A stretch of DNA of 64,000 nucleotides from Piezodorus guildinii (GCA_023052935.1 CM041292.1:202825799-202889798); one strand, 5' to 3'; counted from the stretch's first letter, positions 10,722-22,189 are shown. Numbers and translations: made by a program. Notes: generated by a model not told the origin, from the sequence alone.

Positions 10722-11640
10722 TTTTTATTTATTTATTTTTTTTTGTTATCCGCCTCTACCTTACAGGGTCATTGGCGTCATTATAATAAATTATACCCTG
10801 TTGTAGTACCCTAAGATCTTTAAATATTCAAACAGTTTGCATATATGTTTTTCTTCGTTGCCGAGTATTTGGTTCAGTGTGAGTGGCAATCCAATATTTT
10901 TTTAAGTTATTTTATATTTTGCATTCCAATAACAAATGGTTCACACTCTGTATGAAGTTGTCACATTTCGTGCAAGTCGGTGCTTCTAACCGTTTTAGGA
11001 GGTACCCATGGGTAAATTGACAATGACCAATTCTCAAACTGCACAGTATGATTTCTTTCCTCTTAGACTTTCTGGAGCTAGTTTCCCATTTACTACTATC
11101 ATATTTCACTGCTCCTCTGTCTGCCCACTTTTCCGTCCAATCCGCTAGCAACCCTTTTTTCGATTGGAACGTCCAATCTTCTACAGTTGCTTCATTAATT
11201 TGGACAATTCCACTCTCTTCTCCTATTCTGGCAGTGTTGGCTGCTTGGTCAGCTTTTTTCATTGCCCGCAATTTCTCGATGAGCTGGTACCCATAGCAAC
11301 AAAACATGTGTATGTCCGAGTTTTATTTTCCAACTCTCGTTAATTATTTCCCGGTTGGTTCGCGTTAGTTGTTGTTTGGCTGTAGATGGCGGCCAGCACA
11401 CTCCAAGAGTCCTTCGCAATAATCCAAGAATTTTTGTTAGAGTTGGCTATACATTTCAGAGCCTTTAGTATAGCAGTGGCTTCCCCTGTGAAGACGGAGC
11501 TCCCTTTAGGCAGCTTGTACATGAGTTGTTTATCTTTATTGTAGACAGCACAGCCAACGCTACCTTCCATTTTGGAAGCATCAGTGAACGGAAAGTTGGT
11601 GGAAGTAAATATCGTGATAGTTGATGTACTATATCACACT
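10722..11640 (-). pseudogene. I-type non-LTR element: RNase H and C-terminal Cys motif
   Basis: The 5'-truncated LINE tail contains an RNase H domain: FTDASK and VGCAVYN at ~11620-11550, EATAILKALK, then KDSWSVLAAI. A frame break near 11310-11345 separates it from the C-terminal part, which has KADQAANTA, LRIGHCQFTHGYLLKRLEAP and the CTKCDNF...HLLLEC zinc-binding-type motif. RNase H followed by this motif is characteristic of I-group elements. A related plus-strand copy lies at 61690-62275, and both share the 3' block GGGTACTACAACAGGGT. Poly(T) near 10722-10741 is the likely A-tail. Confidence 0.82.
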
Positions 11641-12435
11641 TTCATCTACTTTCCTTAACGATAATTAATAACAATATCAATTGTTATATTATTTTGGTCA
11701 AACTTTAACTAAAAATAGTTTATTTGTATTCATATATATTTAATAGTGTTTCTAGATTCCAAAACCATTATTTATTAATATGTATATTTTTACTGTTTGG
11801 ATATTACATTTTAATTCTATAGTTATTTATTAGAAATTATATTATATATATTTTTTATTATAGTTTGAGATTCATAATATTTTTTTTTTTGCGTTAAAAT
11901 TCGAAATTGAAAGGGATTTTACAAAGCAATGTCATAGTTGGCATGCATGTTCCCATCACTTGTCACTTGTGTTGTTTACGTTTGTTGTTGGTTAGTAAGT
12001 AAATTTGTATAAAAATGTCGAAAACATTTTCAGACATTACTCTTATTATTATTAAAACAAGATGACACCAATTGAACATTCATCTTTACATAAGAACTTG
12101 ATAACCTAAACAGAGCTAACCAACATTTTCAACAATTTTCCTGAATATTCACCTGTTCATACATCCGCCATTTTGCCGAGTACTGTTGCGTACTCTCACC
12201 GTATACACGCTCACATTTTTACTCTCACGCAGTTTTCACAACCCTCTAATCTCGCGAGAGTACTTTCACCTCACCTACACATACTCTATTTCTCACCGTG
12301 TATCGCCGCCTTTAATGTTAAAAATTATATATTATATTCTTTTGATTTCAGTTATAAATAAACTTAAATAAAAAATTAAATAAATCACAATAAAATAACA
12401 ATAAATAAATTTAAATGCAGTATACTATCAGATAT
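11641..12435. other. AT-rich stretch, no feature identified
   Basis: Very AT-rich to ~11930, then a less AT-rich part (12000-12310) with repeated ACTCTCACC/ACTTTCACC words. I found no ORF with recognisable motifs, no splice-flanked exon and no terminal repeats. Confidence 0.4.
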
Positions 12436-12678
12436 GCAATACTGTAGTAGGGAAGCGAGAGGTGGGTAGAGGTGTTAAGCTCCATATCTTCAAGTCAGTA
12501 TATTTACCTATACTACTATATGGAGCTGAACGCTGGATATTGACGGACCGGCAAGAAAGCAGAATCACAGCTGCTGAAATGAAGTTCTTGCGAAGAATAG
12601 TGGGAAAGACAAGAAGAGATCGTGTCAGGAATGAGCGGATACGCCTGTCGGGGATGAGGTATTTACTTCAATGACAGG
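12436..12678 (+). pseudogene. RTE-like reverse transcriptase C-terminal fragment
   Basis: The plus strand reads VKLHIFKSVYLPILLYGAER, then TDRQESRITAAEMKFLRRIV and KTRRDRVRNERIR. This is the region after the RT core in RTE-type endonuclease-reverse transcriptases (family YGSETW...R.E.KFLRRI..TRRDR.RNE.IR). The frame ends just before the minisatellite. The continuation of the protein is recognisable on the far side at 13020-13450. Confidence 0.75.
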
Positions 12679-12734
12679 TCTTCAGAAGGCCTCGACAATG
12701 CCTGTCCAATAGGAGTAATGAGATGGAGTAGGAT

Positions 12735-13007
12735 TCGCCCTGCGTGGTAGTAGCACGACAGTAGCGAGGGTTAGGAGATAAATCGCCCTGCGTGGTAGTA
12801 GCACGACAGTAGCGAGAATCAGGAGGGAATTCGCCCTCCGTGGTAGTAGCACGACAGTAGCGAGAATCAGGAGGGAATTCGCTCTGCGTGGTAGTAGCAC
12901 GATAGTAGCGAGGATCAGGAGGGAATTCGCCCTGCGTGGTAGTAGCACGACAGTAGCGAGGATCAGGAGAGAATCACCCTGCGTGGTAGTAGCACGACAG
13001 TAGCGTT
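12735..13007. repeat. 48-bp minisatellite, ~5.7 units
   Basis: Units start at 12735, 12783, 12831, 12879, 12927 and 12974, so the period is 48, then 47. The core is CGCCCTGCGTGGTAGTAGCA, then CGACAGTAGCGAG and a variable GATCAGGAGGGAATT. The period is divisible by three, so the minus strand is open and repeats a 16-residue peptide; I treat this as a by-product. It sits between two RTE-like protein fragments. Confidence 0.9.
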
Positions 13008-13019
13008 AAGGAGCCCTCA

Positions 13020-13450
13020 TAGGTGCAAATTGGCCAATACCCAAACAGCTCATTCTATGAGAGAGATATTAAGGAACAGAAAGGAAAATCAAATAACAAC
13101 TATAGATATAAAGGTTAAAACCAAGGAAGGCATATCTAAGTTAAGTAAGTAGGTAAGAGAGGTTAAGGCGAGGTGAGAAGATGCCATGGCTTAGACACGC
13201 TGGGTGTATATAACCTTATGGCCAATCTCTACACCGTCACGTCATTAGAATGGAGGATCACAGAGATCCTCTAAAAATCATTGATTACGTACCAGATGGG
13301 AGAACGCCTCGGGGGCGACCAAGGATGTCCTACCTGGAGTACGTCGACAGGCTTAGCAGAGTAAGAGGTAAATCTCCGCCTTCAGCTGAATAGAGGGAAG
13401 AGGTAGGGAATTATTTGGACAGAAAGTCGCCGCTCTTTACCGGGAATTAA
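13020..13450 (+). pseudogene. RTE-like C-terminal remnant beyond the minisatellite
   Basis: Around 13170-13345 the plus strand gives RWLRHAG-like then GHVIRMEDHRDPLKIIDYVP and DGRTPRGRPRMSYLEYV. GH(V)xRM and GRRPRGRPxxxW are the usual ending of RTE-type and related LINE proteins. Stops and frame changes show it is dead. It is probably the downstream part of the 12436-12678 fragment. Confidence 0.65.
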
Positions 13451-13835
13451 GATGTATCGTAATTTTTTTCTTCTTAATTTTTCCTAATAACCGAACAAAA
13501 TCAATTCTATGGTCCACAAAAGTAATTCGTTAGTTTGTTATAAGAGAATATTCCGTTATAAACGAGGAGAACGAATAGTTTTCTATACATTTTTCAAGGG
13601 ACCGCAAGGATAGTTCGTTATAAACGGTTGTTCGTTATTACCGTGTTCCTTAAAAAGAGGGTTTACTGTATATAAATATTGTGTAAAATTACAATGACAT
13701 TCACGAAACAACTGAAAATAAACGTGGTATTATCAAACTAAACGCTGTGAAATTATGAGAATCTGTCTCTTTTGGATTTGCCTATAAAGTAAGCTTATAA
13801 CTAAGCAGAAGAAGGATCCAACATAACATAAAAAA

Positions 13836-14200
13836 TCTGGTGCTGGCAACACACCACTTTCACTTAGCTCCATTTTTAGATTCGATTAAATAATTTTCAA
13901 ATTTAGTAAAATATAAAAATGTTTGAAACCATCCATTATATTATTACCTAAAATAATCACTTAGTTTTATCTTTTTCTCATCACTCTCTATCAATTTCTA
14001 AAAGCTTGTGTATGAGATGATATTTTTTCTAAAATCTTTAGCTTTCCAACGGTGTTCATACATGTATATTACTGTTCTCATGTTCAAAAACGAAAAATTG
14101 CATTAAAAACATATTTTTTCTGTTTTCTCCTTTAGTTGGGTACCGAATTCATTCAATTTATATGTTTACCTATTTTTCATCAGTGGTAACAAGATAATTT
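13836..14200 (+). mobile_element. HINE-like repeat, 5' part only
   Basis: Begins TCTGGTGCTGGCAACACACC and follows the family to AACAAGATAAT at about 14200, where similarity ends abruptly. The microsatellite and hairpin are missing. Confidence 0.8.
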
Positions 14201-14639
14201 CCGTTTAAATACCAATGAATCATTTTCATCATTATTTTTCTTAGGCTTGTGAAGCATAGATCTTAGCTGGTTTAATCAAGGATTTGTACGATATGACCTT
14301 TGTTTGCTTCTTGATTAGAAGGTTCCCGATCTACCTCATCGAGCCAGAATAGGATCGTCTGACCACAGTCATCATCAGGCTTATTTCATAAGGGAAAAAA
14401 GTAAACCTAACGCTGAATAAATACGAATATTTGATCGTTTTTACAGGAAAATATTTTTAGTAAAAGAACTTTTATTTAAGAAATATTTTATTCAAAATAT
14501 TCAAACTCATTTTATTGGGTTGATAAAATAAGTTTTCAACATTTCAATTCTAACCTCTCTGTGTTTATAAAATTATGTTCACCACTTGGTCAGTAATGTT
14601 TAAATATCCTAAGAAAAGATTAGTTAGGGTGTTTTTTTG

Positions 14640-15332
14640 CATTAGTTCCAATCGAGACTCCTTATCTTTAAGTGACATTTTATGTTGTAGTTTTTTTGAT
14701 TAGTCTGAAACAATCCACGAATTACTGTTCGTGAAACAGCTGCTGAGTTAAGATCCTGCAAATCGACCGTTTTTGATCGTCTAAAGAAGGTTCCTCATTC
14801 TTATGAGCTTATTGAAAGGATTTCATGTTGTGATTTACTTCTGAAAAAAAATGTGGAGGATCCATTTTAGAAATGAGTTGTTACTGGTGACTAAAAATGG
14901 ATTCTCTACGTCAACACCAGCCGAAAAAAATCTTGGGGTTGCCTTGAACGACGCCGTTCGCAAAACCAAAGGCCGGTTGCATCCAAGAAAGGTGATGCTC
15001 AGTATTTGGCGGGATTGGAAGGGACCCATACATTTTGAGCTCCTTCCACAAAACCAAACTATAAATAAATTTCCATCTTTTCGTTCCCTCGAAAATTTCC
15101 TACAAGGGAAATCCTACTCTTCAGAAGATCACGTCAAAACGGAGCTTTTATTGTTCTTCAGGAGTAAGGACAGGGATTTAAAAAAAAAAGGGATAATGGA
15201 CCTTTCAAGCCGTTGGGAAAGGGTGATCGCTAATGGTGGTATCTATTTTGTAGATTAAATAAATAAATTTTAAGCTGTTCATCCATTTTAATTGTTGTCC
15301 AAATTTCTCCACGAAATTTCCGGACAGCCCAA
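14640..15332 (+). pseudogene. mariner transposase, family A, deleted and frameshifted
   Basis: Mariner transposases cut and paste DNA between inverted repeats at TA sites. Recognisable parts in order: a stretch like TVFDRLKKVPHSYELIERIS (~14769-14830), VTGD followed by KW with an intervening stop (first catalytic Asp region, ~14885), then in another frame KVMLSIWRDWKGPIHFELLP, NFLQGKSYSS and GIMDLSSRWERVIANGGIY ending at 15258. The segment with the second Asp (HQDNARPH in the family) is deleted, replaced by FPSFRSLENFL. Downstream, GGACAGCCCAA followed by TA (15333-15334) fits a mariner terminal repeat; no matching 5' end is visible. The 14530-14690 region resembles 29135-29260. Confidence 0.8.
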
Positions 15333-15345
15333 TATATTTTTTTAA

Positions 15346-15409
15346 CAACGTCTTAATAGCGATCACAATAACAGAAATTGACGCAGACGAAGTCGCGAGC
15401 AACAGCTAG
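15346..15409 (+). mobile_element. Helitron 3' terminus fragment
   Basis: The fragment ends CGCGAGCAACAGCTAG, followed by T, matching the CTAG/T end of Helitrons. Its upstream part (TTAATAGCGATCA to GACGCAGACGAAGTCGC) is identical in outline to internal sequence in the Helitrons at 30660 and 42010, where it is followed by RTE sequence instead of this terminus. Confidence 0.75.
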
Positions 15410-15414
15410 TTTAA

Positions 15415-15549
15415 TAATACACATGTTTCTATTGAAATTCAAAATAATTAATTTTTAAACAATTTATTTGTATCTTTAAATTTATTTAAAATTCTTAAAT
15501 TGATTTTAACAACGGAGGTAAGTGAAAGTCGTGTGTCGCGCGCACCAGA
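15415..15549 (-). mobile_element. HINE-like repeat, 5' end fragment
   Basis: Ends GTAAGTGAAAGTCGTGTG then GCGCGCACCAGA, the complement of the family's 5' end. Only about 135 bases remain, directly beside the Helitron terminus. Confidence 0.75.
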
Positions 15550-15819
15550 TGTTTTCTTGGGCTATCGATGGTGAAGGTAAACTAGACCTTGCAAGTTTCC
15601 AGATCTCATAACTTACAGCGATGCATATCATTAAAACTGACCTGGTAACATCTGACCTTTATTGTCGGATATCTCGAAGAACTGTCAAAACTCTCAATTT
15701 ATAGTAGAATGTTATATGCCTTTACATATACGAAGTGGATTTAGATAAAATTATCTAACATGATTTATGTATTAAGTATGGCAAAATAATTGTTTTAAAT
15801 CGTCTTGAACAAATGAATA

Positions 15820-16215
15820 AATAATAATAATAATAGGCTTAGCGAACCCGAAGGTTCGATGCCGATACCATCAAATTCTGCCTACACAGCCTTAACGCAA
15901 TCCTCCCATCTACGCTTCGGCCTACCTTTCGGACGCCTACCAGTCGGATCAGCAAATACCAACTTTCTCGGAATCCGCTCGTCATCGAGCCCAACAACTT
16001 TACTCGCCCATTTGAGTCTCCGCGATGCAATCAGCTCAATTATATTCACAGGATACAAGTTCCGCAATTCCGCGTTGTGCAACCTTCTAAACTCCCCAGT
16101 GCCCTCATCTCTCTACGGACCAAATATTTTACGCAATACCTTATTTTCGAAGACCTTAAGCCGTTGTTCATCCTTCAAAATAAGCGGCCACGTTTCACAT
16201 CCGTAAAGAATAAAT
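15820..16215 (-). pseudogene. RTE-like retrotransposon 3' end
   Basis: The minus strand encodes LHNAELRNLYPVNIIELIAS, RRLKWASKVVGLDDERI and TGRRPKGRPKRRWEDC with frame breaks. A (TAA)n run at ~15820-15835 is the element's 3' tail; RTE elements end in short repeats instead of long poly(A). The same family occurs at 44885-45480 and inside both Helitrons. Confidence 0.8.
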
Positions 16216-16370
16216 AGTCGTAATAAATAATAGTTGAAACTGCAATAACCCTAATATAAATATAATTTTACCTCCTTGTATCAATTTTATATACATTTTC
16301 AATACAAAAAAAAAAAAAAAAAAATACAATACAGTCATAGGGACTGCCGATAGAAGTGAAATATTTTTTT

Positions 16371-16755
16371 ACTTTCAGTTACCTATATGTGAAATATATA
16401 GTAAGGGAAAGTATTGCGATCGTGAAAATTTTCGAATTCCAGTTTTCAACGGAAATACACGTTTTAGGGTCCTCTGAGTGTAAATGACCAAGTCCCGCAA
16501 GAAAGTCTGTGTGTGTGTGGTAACTCCCGCGCGTAAACGGAAAGTCCTATGAAACTGAAATTTTATATTTAAGACAACTATACGCTGGAGATGTTACAAA
16601 ACGTTTTTCATCAAAATCAGCTCAACAGAGGAGCCACTTTATACTGTTCATTTTTCATCTTCATATGATTTTCTCGAAAACGGTTCCAACGATTTTGATT
16701 AAACTCGCTATATCGATGTAAAATTTAATGGGCTTTAATATCGTGTAGGTTTTTA
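16371..16755 (-). mobile_element. HINE-like repeat, hairpin-end half
   Basis: Contains the ATATATAGTAAGGGAAAGTA end, a shortened TG microsatellite near 16508-16519 and body sequence to about 16755, where it is truncated. Confidence 0.8.
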
Positions 16756-17214
16756 ATTCATTTGAAACTGACTTTAATTTAATTAAATGCTAAAATAAAG
16801 TATTATAAATATTGATATTTTTGTGCCGATATTACACCGGTAACGATAACGTTCACAGAAATTGATATCGTTATCCTATCTCTAATAGAAAGGCTTACAC
16901 AGAGCGCATGCGCCAGTCGAGAGAAAGCATGTTGGTGACGTTGCCATGATTACGAAATCATAGCTTTTACTCCTGTAAAAACGCGCCTAAAGAAGTTTTC
17001 ACTTTATAAAACTATGTTCAGCAATACTAAAATGACGAATCTAAGTTAAAATATGTTTTAAAGGTTTTATTCATATTTGGTACCGATTCTAGTTTTTTAT
17101 TTAAAGTAGGCCACCTTATAATCAATTGTAATTTTTTTCCAACATGTCAGAAACAGAGTATTTTATTGAGTAATCGAGAATTCTGGTTGTTTTATTTAAT
17201 TACGTTTTGATGTT
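16756..17214. other. No feature identified
   Basis: AT-rich single-copy-looking sequence. A short imperfect inverted repeat (GATAACGTT / AACGTTATC-like words near 16840-16880) is the only structure seen. Confidence 0.3.
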
Positions 17215-17490
17215 GTTGATTAAAAAAAATATATATTTATTGATATTTACATCTGTATTAAATAAAAATACATCTAGTCAATGTGATGGTAATATATAAA
17301 ACTGTCATGAAATACATGTAAAGACACTACCCAGGGACAGCACTCTAAAAGTATTCTTAACTAGAAAGCCCCGTGGACATCTTATTTCAGACACCTCGGA
17401 GGATTATCAGGGTTCGAAGAGGAAGCAAGGATTGAAATTAATGGATTGTAGTGGGAATGGAGTTTGTCATGGAAGAAATGGTACCTTAGT
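17215..17490 (-). pseudogene. Jockey-like LINE, 3' end fragment
   Basis: Shares the A-tail, UTR and terminal coding block (GAGGTGTCTGAAATAAGATG on the minus strand) with 9890-10265. Heavily 5'-truncated. Confidence 0.72.
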
Positions 17491-17539
17491 TTGATTTTCA
17501 GGAACTTATTAGTGGGAGAAATTTAAAAAAAATTGTGGA

Positions 17540-19190
17540 TGTAATTAGTTGACCGTTGAGAATTAATGCAAGGAATTAGTCCGGGTGGCGGTCATTAAAT
17601 GAAACAACTAAATAGTTTCAACTATTTTATTGTTTGCCAACGTTTCGACCCCCTTTGTGGGTCATCATCAGAGCTTTTTAGAACTAGAAGTGTGGTGATG
17701 AGAAGAGCGTGAGTCTCCTGAAGGTGTAGAAATGATGGCTTGTTGAGATGAGAATGCCTGCTGTTGTTGAGATGTAGATAGTATGTCCTGCTTGCGATTT
17801 TGTATTCTGGCGCTGCGGCGGAGAGTTGAGGAGGATGTATCTTTTTGTTGTTCCCGTGTTCTTTTTATCATTGTGGATGTAATTAGTTGACCGTTGAGAA
17901 TTAATGCAAGGAATTAGTCCGGGTGGCGGTCATTAAATGAAACAACTAAATAGTTTCAACTATTTATTGTTTGCCAACGTTTCGACCCCCTTTGTGGGTC
18001 ATCATCAGGGCTTTTTAGAACTAGAAGTGTGGTGATGAGAAGAGCGTGAGTCTCCTGAAGGTGTAGAAATGATGGCTTGTTGAGATGAGAATGCCTGCTG
18101 TTGTTGAGATGTAGATATATGTCCTGCTTGCGATTTTGTATTCTGGCGCTGCGGCGGAGAGTTGAAGAGGATGTATCTTTTTGTTGTTCCCGTGTTCTTA
18201 TCATCATTATGGATATAATTAGTTGACCGTTGAGAATTAATGCAAGGAATTAGTCCGGGTGGTTTCAACTATTTATTGTTTGCCAACGTTTCGACCCTCT
18301 TTGTGGGTCATTATCAGGGCTTTTTAGAACTAGAAGTGTGGTGATGAGAAGAGCGTGAGTCTCCTGAAGGTGTAGAAATGATGGCTTGTTGAGATGAGAA
18401 TGCCTGCTGTTGTTGAGATGTAGATAGTATGTCCTGCTTGCGATTTTGTATTCTGGCGCTGCGGCGGAGAGTTGAGGAGGATGTATCTTTTTGTTGTTCC
18501 CGTGTTCTTTTATCATTGTGGATGTAATTAGTTGACCGTTGAGAATTAATGCAAGGAATAGTCCGGTGGCGGTCATTAAATGAACAACTAATAGTTTCAA
18601 CTATTTATTGTTTGCCAACGTTTCGACCCCTTTGTGGGTCATCATCAGGGCTTTTTAGAACTAGAAGTGTGGTGATGAGAAGAGCGTGAGTCTCCTGAAG
18701 GTGTAGAAATGATGGCTTGTTGAGATGAGAATGCCTGCTGTTGTTGAGATGTAGATATATGTCCTGCTTGCGATTTTGTATTCTGGCGCTGCGGCGGAGA
18801 GTTGAAGAGGATGTATCTTTTTGTTGTTCCCGTGTTCTTATCATCATTATGGATATAATTAGTTGACCGTTGAGAATTAATGCAAGGAATTAGTCCGGGT
18901 GGTTTCAACTATTTATTGTTTGCCAACGTTTCGACCCTCTTTGTGGGTCATTATCAGGGCTTTTTAGAACTAGAAGTGTGGTGATGAGAAGAGCGTGAGT
19001 CTCCTGAAGGTGTAAGCCATCATTTCTACACCTTCAGGTGACTCACGCTCTTCTCATCACCACACTTCTAGTTCTAAAAAGCCCTGATGATGACCCACAA
19101 AGAGGGTCGAAACGTTGGCAAACAATAAATAGTTGAAACTATTTAGTTGTTTCATTTAATGACCGCCACCCGGACTAATTCCTTGCATTA
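17540..19190. repeat. Tandem array of ~310/335-bp units with terminal inverted unit; hammerhead-like cores
   Basis: The word GTTTGCCAACGTTTCGACC starts at 17632, 17969, 18278, 18610 and 18918, giving periods 337, 309, 332 and 308: long and short units alternate. Short units lack GGCGGTCATTAAATG to AACTAAATA. Two long+short pairs (starting 17969 and 18610) are nearly identical, a ~641-bp higher-order repeat. At about 19017 the sequence turns round and runs as an inverted partial unit to 19186, ending in poly(A). Each unit contains GTTGACCGTTGAGAA and, on the minus strand, CTGATGATGACCC...GGGTCGAAACG. Open frames on the minus strand are by-products. Probably tandem terminal repeats of a Penelope-like element (inference). 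Confidence 0.85.
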
Positions 19191-19765
19191 AAAAAAAAAA
19201 AAATTATTTATCTTCACACATTTATTTTTCCCTTTTAAATCCATTTATGTTATTAAAATGTCTGCTCCTTTTGGCAGTTGTTTTTTTTTTAATTTTTATT
19301 ATAACACAATTTTACTGCGATTACGTCTTTAAAAAAAATCAACCCTCATTACGTCTAAATTACCAATAATAAATGGTTTCCCCTGGTGGAGGTAACAATA
19401 ACATATAATCAATGACGTATATTAATGTATACTCGATCAGCTGGTTTTCGATGCACATTAGTCAACATATGGCGGTTTATGAAACGATTTCGTTAATCCA
19501 TGCAGTTGGCATGTAAATGTGTCAGCCATTGCACTATTTCCTAATATCTACTTTTAGTGTTCTGCTTAAAATGGGACTTAATAAACTGAAATTTCTCAAT
19601 TCGAACTGGATTTTCTACTTCAAAACTACTTCGAACTTATGTTAGCTCTGATAAAATTGTACTTAATAACAATAAATTTCATTGCACTTTTGAAGAATTT
19701 AAGAAAACAGAAGATGTGATATTGGGCGAATATATCATCTATTGAGTGGTTAAGGGCGATTTTCT

Positions 19766-20050
19766 TTTTTTTTTTTTGATTAGGAACATTACGGATTTTC
19801 CGAAGGAATTCTATGTTTCATGTCCCGATAGACCTAATAATATTAATATAAGGATGTAATTAGAAGGGATTCACTCACAGCCTCTCCCTCGGATATGTTA
19901 GACCCGTCAGCCAAATGGTGGCCACTCACAAAATTAGGCGTTGGGAGTGATGACCCTACACTACAAATTGCATCGAGAAACCCGAGTGTAATCTCCCAGG
20001 AGATTACACCGCGAGGCCCAGGGCCTACACGGCATGTCGCGCCACTGAAA
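19766..20050 (-). mobile_element. Unclassified poly(A)-tailed retroposon
   Basis: On the minus strand it starts CAGTGGCGCGACATGCCG and ends in A15 (T run at ~19767-19780). Unlike its surroundings it is GC-balanced and has a hairpin (GTAATCTCC...GGAGATTAC at ~19990-20010). Length ~285 bases suits a SINE, but I see no convincing A/B boxes. Confidence 0.5.
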
Positions 20051-20335
20051 AAAAAATGAAGGATGAGATGGTTCGAAAGGTGGTCCAAAAATATTAGAAA
20101 GTAGTGAAAGGGTATTTATTAACCTATTTTATGACCGCCTCTCGAGCTATCTCAGCTTTTGTATTTATTACACGGCCAACTATTTAACATTCGATAACAT
20201 TAAAAAAAAAAAAAAAAACCCTGCAAATTATTATATTATTTCCAAATAACAATATTAGGGTATAACTGTTTATATAGCTGTAGATAGACATTTAAGTAAT
20301 ATGAAAAGCAAAATTCAAAGCATCATATCTCCACC

Positions 20336-20394
20336 AGAGAGGTAGCATCGTCCGATTAGCCACAGCACCATAAAGGGACCTCTCTGGTGGAGAA
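20336..20394. repeat. Hairpin enclosing a SINE-1 core fragment
   Basis: CTCCACCAGAGAGGT (~20330-20344) and its exact complement ACCTCTCTGGTGGAG flank TAGCATCGTCCGATTAGCCA, a block from the SINE-1 body. Stem ~15 bp, loop ~35 bases. Confidence 0.75.
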
Positions 20395-20632
20395 CAGCTA
20401 GGGACTGAGATGTGTGGAAAGAAAAATGGTTAGAGGTCAGAAATCCCGCTTCCCAGTTGGGCTAGTCACCCAGGGAAGTGTTAAAGACTATTACTCCTAA
20501 GGGAAGGCCTATGCAAGATAGCAAAAAGTTTTGTATAAATTATAATGTAAAAAAAAAGAGATTGTTTTATTTTGTTTTGTTACCTTTTGAAATTGTAATA
20601 TTAGTGCATAAATAAAGGCTATTTTCATTTCA
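20395..20632 (+). repeat. Retroelement 3' tail, unclassified
   Basis: GC-balanced sequence (GGGCTAGTCACCCAGGG near 20459) runs into AATAAAGGCTATTTTCATTTCATTTC-type repeated tail at the right end. A polyadenylation-type AATAAA followed by simple repeats suggests a LINE 3' end. No coding sequence is left to place it. Confidence 0.45.
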
Positions 20633-20639
20633 TTTCACC

Positions 20640-21300
20640 TTCGATAAGCTGAAGTAGTCGATATAAAAATATTTTATGGAGAGATCATCGCGAATTTAAT
20701 TCAATGATTAACGATAGCATGTTGTTTAAGTTTGGAAAACAATCAAAACTGGTTATTTTATAATTAAAAATACGGATATTATTTTACATATATTACCTCA
20801 TACATTGCAGAAAAAGTAATATATATTCTAAGTTTTATTAATGCTTACTAAACCGGTCCTTGGTAGAAAGTCCTTCTTAACATACCATTTTCCCGACACC
20901 TCGTGGGACTTGAATAAATTTATACCTATAACCTAGATATTGAAAATGCAATATGCAAAATGCACCATTTCATTTAATAGCACATTTTTAAACCAATCCG
21001 TTTTCAACTATTGTTATTTTTTTTATTATTATTTTTTTTTTATGTTCTTTTATCATTTAATTATACAAAAAGGTAGATTGAGATGTTCAGTTAGACTTTT
21101 GGAATAATAATTTAAAATTGATATAAATAAACCTTTCTCTAGACAATCATTATTGCTATCCTGATATGTCGTGAAATCGATGTTTTGTTTTTATTATAGA
21201 CTATTAAATTTTGCATAATTATTTTTAATTGTTTCAGTTTTAATGGTTTTATGTTAAATCACCCTTACCTAACTCAATAAAAATGTGACGTAAATTATAA
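20640..21300. other. AT-rich, no feature identified
   Basis: Nothing beyond AT-rich sequence and T runs near 21015-21045. Confidence 0.3.
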
Positions 21301-21301
21301 A

Positions 21302-22182
21302 TCTGGTGCGGGCAAAACACGACTTTGAATTTTCAAATACAGTTAGAGATAAAATACGTGAAACTATTAAAGAATTAATTAAATTGAATTTATATAGAAA
21401 CATGTATTTTATTAAGAAATCTATTATATTATTATCTATAATAATCAGTTAGTTTCATCTTCTTTTCATCACTCTCTTTTACATTTTAAAAGCTTGAGTA
21501 TAAGATAATATTTTTTCTAAAATCTTTAGCTTTCCAACGGTATATCATACATGTATATTACTGTTCTTATGTTCAAAAATAAAAAATTGCAAAAAAAAAA
21601 AAAAATATGTTTTCAGTTTTCTCCTTTAGTTGCTTTTCAAATTCGCTTAACCTGCATATTTAGCTGTTTTTCATCAGAGGTAACAAGATAATATAGTTAT
21701 TTTTAAAGAATCAACAAAATTAAAGGTACTTCAGACAAAGAAAATTTAAAATATCGGCATTAAAGCCCTACCAGACCATTTTAATCCGAACGAAACCTAA
21801 ATCATATTAAAGCAAATTAAATTTTACATCGATATAGCGAGTTTAATCAAAATCGTCGGAACCGTTTTAAAGAAAATCGAAAAAAGGTGCAAAATGCATG
21901 GTATAAAGTGGCTCTTCTGGTAAGCTCATTTTGATGAAAAAGGTTTTGTAACGCCTCGGTTTAACGTATATTCCTCTTAAATATTAAATTTTAGTTTCAT
22001 AGGACTTACCGTTTTTGCCCGGGAGTTACTACACACACACACACACACACACACACAGACCTTTTTGCGGGATTTGGTTATTTGGACTTAGGGGGCCCTA
22101 AAATGTGTATTTTCGTTGAAAACTGAAATTCGAAAATTTTCACGATCGCAATAATTTCCCTTACTATATATAAAGTGAAAGT
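21302..22182 (+). mobile_element. HINE-like repeat, near-complete copy
   Basis: Starts TCTGGTGCGGGCAAAACACG, lacks the 5' ACTTTCACTTAC block (small deletion), has a CA run at ~22031-22057 and a damaged hairpin (ACTATATATAAAGTGAAAGT) at the end. Confidence 0.82.
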
Positions 22183-22189
22183 AAAAATA

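Noticed and set aside
12682..12948. Minus-strand repeat protein (LLPRRANSLLILATVV units)
   Set aside because: Created by the 48-bp minisatellite; no start context, no homology, and it lies between dead RTE pieces.
12735..13007. CRISPR-like regular repeats
   Set aside because: Units are contiguous without unique spacers and the genome is eukaryotic.
14835..15029. Minus-strand frame opposite the mariner
   Set aside because: Antisense shadow of the transposase remnant.
17668..18908. Several similar minus-strand open frames of 67-111 codons (TREQQKDTSSSTLRRSARIQ)
   Set aside because: They follow the tandem units, shift frame between units and have no conserved start or domain; they are by-products of the array.
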